A DNA stretch of 64,000 bases from Dastarcus helophoroides (taxonomy: Eukaryota; Arthropoda; Insecta; Coleoptera; Bothrideridae): assembly GCA_028583605.1 (NCBI GenBank), contig CM053337.1, positions 19,798,488 through 19,862,487 on the forward strand. The letters run 5' to 3'. The notes under the pieces were generated by a model. The model made no database searches. It had not been told where the DNA came from and was given only the letters and a program-made list of their open reading frames with translations. Position 1 is the first letter of the stretch, and each line of letters opens with the position of its first letter. The position numbers and the translations under genes are program-made. This document shows positions 11,601 to 23,600 of this stretch, one piece after another.

Positions 11601-14600
11601 ACCTTAAGGTAGCCCAATTAACCTTAAGGTCATCTGATCTCAAGGTCACGTGCAGTCAAGGTCGCATTAGGCCAGAGTCACGCGTTCAAGGTCACCTGAG
11701 CCCAATATTACGTGTGTTCAAGTTTATAGGACCTTGAACACACGTTAACCTAATCTTGAGCTCAGGTGACCTTGAACTCGCGCCTCTGGTCTAATGCAAA
11801 CTTGACCGCACGTGACCTTGAACCGACGTGATTTTGAACTCACGTGGCCTCGAGCTAATGTGACCTTAAACACAGGCTAAACCTGATCCTGAACTTAGGT
11901 GACCTTGAGCTTACGTAACTCTGGCCTAATGCGCAAATGAAGCCTTGAACACACGGAACCTTGAACTGACGTAATTTTGAACTCAGGTGACCTTGAACTC
12001 ACGGACTCGGGGCTAACACGACCTTGACCGTGGGTGACTTTGACGTTGCTTTAGACCTACGTGACCTCGAAACCATGTGACTCTAATATCCTTGAGCTCG
12101 CATGATTTTGAGCTAACGCGACCTTCAACAGAAGTGACTGAGTTTACACGACCTTGAACTTACGTAACCTCGAGCTAATAACCTTGAACACAATCTTGAA
12201 CTAACGTTATCCTAAACTCGGGTGACCTTAACCTCACGTGACCCTGGGCTAACACGACTTTGACCTCACGTGACCTTGAGCTGACGTGGCTTTAGATCTA
12301 TGTGACCCCGAGCCCGCTAACTCTGATATCCTTAAGCTAACATGACCTTAATAAAACACGACCTTTAACTGAAGTGCCTTTGAGTTTATGTGACCTTGAA
12401 TCACGTAATCCCGAGCTAATGTAATCTTGAACACACGGAATCTTGAGCTTACGCAATCCTAAACTCAAGGTTACCTGGGCTAAAACGACCTTGACTTCAC
12501 GTGACCGTGAGCTTACGCGGCTTTGGACTTACTTGACCTCGAACCTACGTGTCCCTGATATCCTTGAGCTCAGGTAACCTTAAGTTCGTGCGATCTTAGA
12601 CTCACCTGACCTTAAGCTCGTATGATCTTAATTTTGGGATCAGATGACGTTAAATTTACATGACCTTAAGCTAGCCTTGAATGTATTTGACCTTGAGTTT
12701 ATGTAACCTTGAATTCATGTGACCTTGGGTAACGTAACCTTGAACTCGTGTGACCTTGGGTAACGTGACCTTGAAATCACGTGACTCTTAGCTGACGTGA
12801 CCTTCAGCACACACTTATCTAAGTTTGAACTCAGATGACCTTGAACTTACCTGACTGTTGCCTAATACGACCTTGACCGCACGTGACCCTGAGAGTGACG
12901 TTATATTGACGTGACCGTAAGCTAACTTTAAGCCTTATTGACTTTGAATTCACGTGACCTTGAACTAACTTGGCCTTGAACTCAAATGACCTTGGGCCAA
13001 CTTGACCTTCAACTCGCGTGACCTTGGCTAACGAGACCTTGAACACACGCTTACCTAATCTTGAACTCACGTGACTCTGGCCTAAAGCAATCTTTACCAC
13101 ACGTGTCCTTTAGATCAGGTGAGGTTAAATTCACATGTTCTTAAGCGCGCCTTGAACTAAATTGACCTTGAATTTATGCGACCTTAAACTAACGGGACCT
13201 TGAACACGCGCTAACCTAATCTTGAACTCAGATGACCTTCAACTCACGTGACTCTGGTCTAATTCGACCTTGACCGCACGCGACCTTGAACTAACATGAT
13301 TTTGAACTCACGTAGTCTCGAGCTAACGTGACCTTGAACACAGGCTAAACCTAATCGTGAACTCAGGATACTTTGAGCTATTGTGACTCTGACCTAATGC
13401 GAACTTGACCACACGTGACCTTAAGATCAGGTAACAAAAAATTCACGTGACCTTAACCTAACCTTGAACCTAATTAACCTTGAATTTGTTCGACCTTGAA
13501 CTAACGTATCCTTGATCGCACACTAACCTTATCTGGAACTTGGATGACCTTGAACTTACGTGACTTTGGCCTAACGCGACCTTGCCCGTGCGTGACCTTG
13601 AGTTAACGTAATTTTGAACTCACGTAGTCTCGAGCTAACGTGACCTTGAACACAGGCTAAACCTAATCCTTAACTCAGGTTACTTTGAGCTTATGTGACT
13701 CTGACCTAATGCGAACTTGACCACACGTGACCTTAAGATCAGGTGACAAAAAATTCACGTGACCTTAAGTTAACCTTGAACCTAATTGACCTTCAGTTAT
13801 ATTCGACCTTGAACTAACGTATCCTTGATCGCACACTAACCTAATCTGGAACTCGTATGACCTTGAACTCACGTGACTTTGGCCTAACGCGACCTTGACC
13901 GTGCGTAACCTAGAGTTAACGTAATTTTAAACTCACTTAGTCTCGAGCTAACGAGACCTTCAACACAGGCTAAACCTAATCCTGAACTCAGGTTACTTTG
14001 AGCTTATGCGACTCTGACCTAATGCGAACTTGACCACACGTGACCTTAAGATCAGGTGACAAAAAATTCACGTGACATTAAGTTAACCTTGAACCTAAAT
14101 GACCTTGAGTTTATTCGACCTTTAACTAATGTATCCTTGATCGCACACTAACCTGATCTGGAACTCGGATGACCTTGAACTCACGTGACGTTGACCTAAC
14201 GCGACCTTGACCGAGCGTGACCTTGAGTTAACGTAAATTTGAACTTACGTGGCCTTGAGCTAACGCGACCTTGAACACAGGCTAAGTTTAATCCTGAATT
14301 CAGGTGACCTTAAGCTTACGTGGCTCTGGCCTAATGCGACCTTGACAGTACGTGACCTTGAAATCACGCGATCTTGAGCTCACATGACCTCGAACTCATG
14401 TGACCTTAGACCTACATGATCTTGAATCCAAACCCACATGACTCTGATATCAGGTGATCTTAAGCTACTCTGATTTATTCTAGTGATCTTAACCTCGTCT
14501 GATATTGAACTGATATTATGTAACAAATGAAATTTCGCCGTTCTTTCAATATTGACTTCTATTTAATATTTCCGATCTTTTTTCTTATTCCCATTTTTTC

Positions 14601-17600
14601 TGGAAATTTCGTCTTTGCTTTTTGTAAATTTCGACTTTTTTTGGCAAATTCGATTTTGTTGATTCAAACATGTGAAAAATTCAACATTTTTCGAAATCTC
14701 AACTTTTTCTTTAAAAATTACAAAAATATGTTTCGAAATATTTTTGAAAAATTTCCACTCTCAAAAAAATTACTTTCTAGAAAATGAGGACCATTAAATT
14801 ACACTTTTTTCAAAATTTCAACTTTTTTTCGAAATTCTGAATAAAAATTTGTAGATACTCTTTTTCTTTAAATTGCGTCTTTTTAAAAATTTTCGGATTT
14901 TTCCCGAAATTTCGATTCTCCTAGTAAAGTTCTGCTTTTTTCAAAAATTCGACTTTTATCAAAATTCGAATTTTTCTAAAGACGATTTTTTTTTTCAGAA
15001 TTTCGACATTTTCTAAAACAAAGGTCGGTTTTTTTGTAATTTGGGGTTTTTCAATATTAAATCTGCAAAAAGGAGAAAACTAATTAGTTTCCAGAAAAAC
15101 TAAAAATTTATAACCGTGATTGAGTTTAAGCACGAAATTAAAAAAAAAGTAAAATTACAAAATAAAAGCAAAATGTTGCAAAATAGGTCAAACTGTCTTA
15201 AAAATCGAAACTCAATTTTGGAAAAACAAACTAACATTTCGTTAAAAATAATTAGAAATAACTAGAAAAAACTTTTTTAAATTGAGCGTTCTACGCCTTC
15301 GCAATTATCTTTTACTTTGGAAAGTAGACAATAACAATAAAATGTCATGATTTACGAAATGTTTTATCCCAGAAAAACCTTTGAAAACAGAACAGAAATG
15401 GCCAATCCCATCAACGCAGTATTTTCCCTACTTATTAATTCTTCCGGGAGCAGACAATTGTCCCAATATCCGGGGAATCAACGAAATTGGTCAAGAGCCG
15501 AAACTTTGCAAATATTTGAGAGTTTAGCCTCGCAATCACTTTGGAACAATCCCGAGCAAATTTCCCCGTTCTATTTTCATTAATGGTATATTGTTAAATT
15601 GAACGTGGATCGATCCCTTTTTCATTTAAATTCAAACCGTTCTCCTTGCGTTCTCCGCAAATATTTGGATTGCCAAAGGAAATGCAAATTGACTAAACTT
15701 CGAAATTTGCCAGGCGTTAATTTTTCGCTGGTGCTGCTGTGTGGAAATTTAACAGCAATCGACATTTTTGTGAGGTTTAGCACCGCCGAGTCAGTGTTAT
15801 TCTTTGATATTGGGGCCGAGAAAATTTGCCATTTCCTCGGTTTTGTGGGGCGCCGACTTCGCAACTGTTTTACGTATTGCGTGATAATCTCTTTTCGTTG
15901 AATTCAGAGGATTAGGATTCTTATTCCGCAAGAATTTTTATGAGAAGTTATCCAAAGATTTTTTTTTAAGTGAAAACTTTTTACACGCGTTGAGCGACTT
16001 TTAATCTCCCTTAAAACGCTCTCTGTTAAACGCTAAACCATAAGTTTACCCTCTGGTAAACCGTTTAGCGTTACCGTCATGCGTTACCATCACTCTAATT
16101 TGCGTTACCAACATGCTTTTAATGTTAATAGTATAAAATAATATAAGAGGATCAGTTTGACAGCATCAATTTTAAAATATTTCCAATATTCTGACTTGTT
16201 TACTTGTGTGGGTCCAAACTAGATTAACTATTATTTGCCAGTTTTAAATTTTCACTTCTGTCGGCAGTTTTTTGAGTACCTAATTTGTTTTTGACTAATT
16301 TTTGTGCCTAATTTTTCATTAATATTTTTACGGTACCGAAATGTGTTATTTATTGACGGTCAAGGTGTTCGGATGATAGTGATCGAGATGGGCGTGAGGA
16401 CGGTAGACTTTCTTCCTCATTAGTTAAAGTGCCAGGTACCGCTTTCATGCGGGAGAGTACAGCCCTTGGTATGCGGTAATACCTTCTCAATAAAGGGGGT
16501 AGCCACCTTTAAGGGGTATGTATATACAACGTTTTCTTTTGTCGCCTAATAGCTATAAAAGAACTGCTTCCTTTGCTACCATCCCTCCACTCATGGATTG
16601 CCAACGCGCGCGTATACATGTCCAAATATCAATTTTTTATCAGAAATTTGTCTCTTGTTTTCTTTTTTTTTATTTACTTGAATATTAGACCAGAGACGGG
16701 AAAATGTTAGTGAAAAACTAAGTGATTATTCAAGCAATGTTAAAGTAATACTCGAGCAGGATAAGAGTTTGGACAAAAAAATATTTAGAGGATTACCTCG
16801 AATTATCCTACGCCTGAACTGATTGCAGCTTATCGGTTGGGCCCTTTCATATCAATTACGAAATCTCCAATGTTTTGACACTCGGTAGTTGGTCGATAAG
16901 ACTTCAGCCAACTAAGTTTACGTTTAATCTCCGCTAATTGGTATTTGAAAGCCACGAGGAACTCGTAATTAATTAACAACGTTTTCCATTAACTTAGTTG
17001 GGGAATTTTACTAATAAACAGCCCCGTTAATCAAGAATTATATAATTTTCGGGGCATCGTTGGGTACACTAACACAAAAAGAACTTTTTAGCAGTAGCAT
17101 CTTACATATAATAAGCTTAAGTAGTCTCTACACGGACATAGTGTACATTTCGCCCAATTAATTATTTTCGAACATTTTTTACATTCATTTATTTTCTAAA
17201 AATCTTTCATTACTTCCATCAGACCAACTAATTAAAAGAACAAAAACATTAAAGAGATGCAGTTATTTTCATACATATTTTAAGCATCAACGCATCACAG
17301 AAATGAAACAATTTCATATTTTAAAAGGGCAACACGCTTTCTCAGTTCATTCTTTGTTTCCGCCTTATTTAATACCAAAGTTCCTATTCGTGGCGGCGTA
17401 AAATTAAATGATAACCATGACGAGTCCTGGGAAATAAAACAAGAAACTGAAAATTTATTATCACCTTAAGCTCAAAGGGAATTAACAAAGACTGACAGTG
17501 CCGGGGAAAATTAAACCTTTATAAGCCGCAATACACCACAATGGAAACTTCTTAATCGTGTTATATTTTATAATACGCGTTGATGTGTTTCGTCTCCTTT

Positions 17601-20600
17601 GCGTTTAAAGTCAAACGAGCATAACATTCCACAATAAAACAATCTGAAACTAACTAATCACAAACTGAGCCCCTGATCAATTCATTTCATAATCAAGCTA
17701 GGGATTCCTGTTTTATATGCCCCCTCTCCCCCAAAGCATAAAAAATACCCCTTTAAGTGTTTTCAATAACAGTCGATAATTCGAATCAAAATTGACAGTT
17801 AAATAATGAAAATATTTTTAAAAAAAGTTGAAATTTTAGGAAATGATCAAAATTATGAAAAATGTCAAAATTTCGAAAAATAGCCGAAACTTTTAATTCG
17901 AAAATTTGTAAAATGAGGCGAGACGTTCAAAAAAGTCCAAATTTTTAGAAAAGTCAACATTTCAAACAGCCGAAATGTTGAAAAACAGTTCAAATTTTTA
18001 ATAAATTCGAAAATTTTGAAAAACGTCGAAATTTTAAAAAATGTCTCAGTTTTCATCAAAAAGTTGGAATTTTCAAAAAAAAAATATCCAAATTTTCAAA
18101 TTGACGTTCTGAAAAGATTCCTCTCTAATTTTTAGAAAAATCGAAATTGTTCAAGAGTCGAAATTTTCAAAAAAAACTGTAATTTTGAATAAATTCGAAA
18201 ATTTCGAAGAGTCTAAATTTTTATAAAATGTTGAAATTATTATAAAATGTCGAAATTATTATAAAATGTCGAAATTATTATAAATATCGAAATTTTCATA
18301 AACATTAAAATTTTCAAAAAAAAAGGTCACAATTTTCAAATTGAAATTTAAAAAAAAATTCCGCTCTGATTTTGTAAAAAGAGTCGAAATTTTAAAAGTC
18401 GAAATATTCAAAATAAATTCAAATTTTGAATAAATTCAGAAATTTGGAAAAACGTCGAGATTTTAAAAACGTCGTAGATTTCGTAAAAAGTTGGAATTTT
18501 GAAAAAAAAAAGGTCAAAATTTTCAAACAAATTAAAGTTTTGAAAAAAAAATCGTCTCTAATTTTTAGAAAAGTCGAAATTTTAAAGAGGAGAAATATTG
18601 AAAAAAAGTTGAAATTTTTAACAAAGAAAATTTTGAAAAAAGTCAAAATTTTTATAAAATATCGAACATTGAAGTTTGAAAGTTGAAATTTTGAATAAAT
18701 TCGAAAACTTCAAAAGTAGATTTTTATAAAATGTCGAAATTTTTTTCAAAAAAAAATCAACATGTTCAAACAAATTGCAGTTTTAAAAAAATGCCTCTCT
18801 AATTTTTAAGAAAGTCAAAATATTCAAAAATGGTCAAAAATTTGAAAAGGTTGAAATTCTGAAAAAAATTTTTTATTCCAAATTTTTGGAAAACGAGATT
18901 TGAAAGAATTGAAATGTTGAAGAAAATAGTTAGAATTTTGAAAAAGTCGAAATTTTGAAAAAAATTTTTAATTTTTAAGAAAGTCAAAATATTCAAAAAT
19001 TGTCAAAAATTTAAAAAAATTTTTTTTAAAAATTCACACTGTTGTTAAAAAACAAAATTTTCAAAATAAAGCAAAAATTAAGTATTTAAAAAAAATTAAA
19101 ATTTTCAAATTGAAGTTTTGAAAAATTTCCTCTCTGCTTGTTAAAAAAGTCGAAATTTTAAAGTCGAAATACTCAAAATAAATTAAATTTTGAATAAATT
19201 TGAAAATTTGGAAAAACGTCGAAATTTTAAAAATGTCAGAGTTTTCGTAAAAAGTTGGAATTTTCAAAAAAAAAAGGTAAAACTTTTCAAACAAATTAAA
19301 GTTTTCAAAAAAATTCGTCTCTAATTTTTAGAAAAGTCGAAACTAAGAAATATTGAAAAAAGTTGAAATTTTTAACAAAGAAAATTTTGAAAAAAGTCGA
19401 ATTTTTTTTAAAAGATCGAACATTGAAGTTTTGAAAAAATTCCTTTCCGATTTTTGAAAAATTTTTGAAGAGAAATTTTAAATAGTCGAAATATTCAAAA
19501 AAATGTTGAAATTTTGAATAAATTCGAAAATTTCAAAAGTAGATTTTTATAAAATGTCGAAATTTTCAAAAAAAAATCAAAATTTTCAAACATATTGAAG
19601 TTTTGAAAAAATTCCTCTCTAATTTTTAAAAAAGTCGAAATATTTAAAAATGGTCATAAATTTCAAAAAAAGTTGAAATTTTGAAAAAAATCAAAATTTT
19701 CCTAAAATTTCAAAAAAAATTCGAACTTTTGTTAAAAAACAAAATTTTCAAAATAAAGCAAATATTCCAAAAATATTCCAAATTTTGAAAAATTGATGAA
19801 TATTTAAAAAAGGTCAACATTTTCAAACAAATTGAAGTTTCGAAAAAATTTCTCTCCGATTGTTAAAAAAGTCGAAATTTTAAAAATGTCTGAGTTTTCG
19901 CAAAAAGTTCGTCTCTAATTTTTAGAAATGTCGAAATTTTAAAGAGAAATATGAAAAGTTGAAATTTTTAACAAAGAAAATTTTGAAAAAAGTCAAAATT
20001 TTTAGAAAATATCGAACATTGAAGTTTTGAAAAAATTCCTCTCCGATTTTTGAAAAAGTCGAAATTTCAAAAAAAAAGTTGAAATTTTGAATAAATTCGA
20101 AAATTTTGAAAAAAGTAGATTTTTATAAAATGTCGATATTTTCAACAAAAAAATCAAAATTTTCAAACAAATTGAAGTTTTAAAAATTCCTCTCTAATTT
20201 TTAAGAAAGTCGAAATATTCAAAAATAGTCAAAAATTTCAAAAAAAGTTGAAATTTTGAAAAAGAAAATTTTCCAAAAATTTCAAAAATTGTAAAAAACA
20301 AAATTTCCAAATTAAAGTAGCAATTTCGAAAAAATTTCGAAATTTCGAAAATTGATGAATATTTAAAAAAGGTCAAAATTTTCAAACAATTTGAAGTTTG
20401 AAAAAAATTCCTTTCTAATTTTTAAATCGAAATTATAGTGTCGAAATTTAAAAAAAAAAAAGTTGAAATTGCGAATAAATTTGAAAATTTTGAAAATAGT
20501 GGATATGTCGAAATTTTCATAAAAAATAGTCAACTTTTTAAAAAAATTGAAATTTCAAAAAAAATCTTTTCTGGTTTTTAAAAAGGTCGAAATATTAAAA

Positions 20601-23600
20601 AATAATCAAAAATTTCAAATAAAGTTGAAATTTTGAAGAAAATCAAAATTTTCCGAGAAATTCCAAAACTCAAAAACGGCGCAATTTTCAAAATTTTCAA
20701 AAAAAATAATGCAAAATCTCGAAAATGTCCAATTTTTAAAAAGGTCGAAATTTTAAACAGTCGAAGTTGTGTGAACATAGTCAAAATTTTTATAAAATGT
20801 CGAAATTTTCATAAAAAGGTAAAATTTAAAAAAGGAGAAAAATGATCGAAAATTTCAAAATAAGTTAAATTTTGAATAAATCAAAATTTTCCAAAACATG
20901 CAAAATCTTAAAATTTACAAAAAAATTCAAAATTTTTTAAAAAGCAAAATAATCAAAATAATTCAAATACTTCGAAAAACTTTAAAAAATTTAAAAATTC
21001 AATCTATGCGACCCTTTTAAAAAAATTCCAAATTAAAAATAAACAATAAAAAAATTTTCGAAAGGGTCAAAAAATGCGAAATTAAAAAAACAAAAATTGA
21101 AAAAATGATTTGGAAATTTTGAGGTTTCAAATTTTCGAAAAAGTCAAAATTCAGAAACTAAATAAATTTTCAAAAAACAGAAATTTTTAAAAGCCAAAAT
21201 TTGCAAAACAATGTTGAGAAAAGAGACAACATTTGGTAAAAAATTGTCGAAATTTTAATAAACATTTAAAATTAGCGAGACAAAAAAATCAAAAATTTTG
21301 AAAAAAAGGAAAAATGCTGAAAAATAGGCGAAAATTTCAAAACATTTTGAAGAAATGTCAAGCTTTGAAAAAATCAAAATTTGGATATAAAAAGTTAACA
21401 TTTTTTAGTTTGATTTAAAAAATTTGAAATTTCAAAAAATCAAAATTTTCAAAGAAATTTTTATTCAAAATTTTTGGAAAACCTGGAGAGTTGAAATGTT
21501 GAAAAGGTCGAAATTTCGAAAAATTTGAAAAAATTCTTTAATTTTTAAGAAAGTCTAAATATTCAAAATTAGTCAAAAATTTCAAAAAAAGTTAAAATTT
21601 CAAAAAAAATCAAAATTTTCCAAAAATTTCAAAAAAAAAATCGATCCTTTGTGAAAACAAAATTTTCAAAATAGAGCAAAACTTTCGAAAAATTTTGCAA
21701 ATTTTGAAAAATTGAAGAATGTTTAAAAATGTCAAAATTTTCAAACACATTGTGCAAAAAATTCCTCTCTAATTTTTAAAAAAGTCGATATTTTAAAGTA
21801 TCGAAATTTTCAAAATATGAAAGTTAAAATTGCGAATGAATTTGAAAATTTTGAAAATAGTCGGGTTTTTGTAAAATGTCGAAATTTTCATACAAAGTAG
21901 TTTTTCAAAACATTAAAATTTCAAAAAAAATCTTTTCTGATTTTTAAGAAGATCGAAATATTGAAAAATAATTAAAAATTTCAAATAAAGTTGAAATTTT
22001 GAAGAAAATCAAAATTTTCCGAGAAATTCTAATACACAAAAACGGCGCAATTTTCAAAAAAATTATGCAAAATTTCAAAAATATTGGTAAATTTTGAAAA
22101 ATTGATGAATTTTTTGAAAAAAAGTTAAAATTGCGAATAAATTTGAAAATTTTGAAAATAGTCGAGATTTTTATAACATGTCGAAATTTTCCTAAAAAGA
22201 AGTTTTTCATAAAATTAAAATGTAAAAAAAAAAATTTTTCCCATTTTTAAAAAGGTCGAAATATTGAAAAATAATCAAAAATCTCAAAAAGTTGAAATTT
22301 TGAAGAAAATCAAAATTTTCCGAGAAATTTTAAAACTCAAAAACGGCACAATTTTCAAAAAAATAATACAAAATTTCAAAAATTTTGCTAAATTTTGAAA
22401 AATTGATGAATTTTTAAAGAAAAGTCAAAATTTTCAAAGAAACTAGTTTTGAAAAGAATTCCTCTCCAATTTTTAAAAAAGTCGAAATTTTGAAGTCAAA
22501 ATTTTAAATAGTCAAAAGTTTCAAAAAAAAAAAATTTGAATAGATTCGAAAATTTTGAAAAAAGTCGAATTCTTTATAAAATGTCGAAATTTTCATAAAA
22601 AAAGTAACATTAAAAAAAAGATTTAAGCAATTGAAGTTTTGAAAAAATTTCTCTCCAATTTTTAAAAAAGTAGAAATATTGACAAATGATCGAAAATTTC
22701 AAAAAAAAGTTAAATTTTGAATAAATCAAAATATTCCAAAACATGCAAAATCTTAAAATTTACAAAAAAAATTCAAATTTTTTTAAAAAACAAAATCAAA
22801 AATTCAAATATTTCGAAAATCTTTAAAAAAATTCAAAAATTCAATCTGTGCGATCCTTTTCAAAAAAATTCTAAATTAAAAATAAACAATAAAAAATTTT
22901 TCGAGTCAAGGTCAAAAAATTCGAATTAAAAAAACAAAAATTGAAAAAATAATTTGGAAATGAAAAGTTTCAGATTTTTAAAAAAAGATCAAAATTTTCC
23001 AGAACATGCAAAATCCTAAAATTTACAAAAAATCCAAAATTTTTTAAAAACAAAATAATCAAAATAATTCAAATACTTCGAAGATCTTTAAAAAAATTCA
23101 AAATACTTGACCCTTTTCAAAAAAAAATCCAAATTAAAAATAGATAATAAAAAATTTTTCGAATCAAGGTCAAAAAATTCGAAATTAAAAAAAAATTAAA
23201 AAGATAATTTGGAAATTTTGAAAAGTTTTCGAAAAAGTCAAAATTCAGAAAACTAAATGAATTTTCAAAAAACATAGAAATTTTTAACAGAAATTTTTAA
23301 AAACCAAATTTTCCAAAAAAAAAATGAAAATTCTGGGAAAAGAAACAAAATTTGGTAAAAAATTGTTCGAAATTTTAATAAACAATTAAAATTTTTGAGA
23401 AAAAAAAATCGAAAATTTAAAAAAAAGCAAAAATGCGGAAAATAGTCGACAATTTCAAAACATTTTGAAGAAATGTCAAGCTTCGAAAAAATCAAAATTT
23501 GCATAAAAAATGACCCAAACGTCCAAAGTTTCTACAACTAAGGTTATCTAGAAGGTAAGGTTGCATTACGCCGTACTTTGAAAATGGGATTGAAAACCTT

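Noticed and set aside
17800..23505. Numerous 60-90-codon frames rich in Phe, Lys and Ile on both strands
   Set aside because: They are products of the degenerate AAATTTTGAAAA sequence, overlap on both strands and show no domain.
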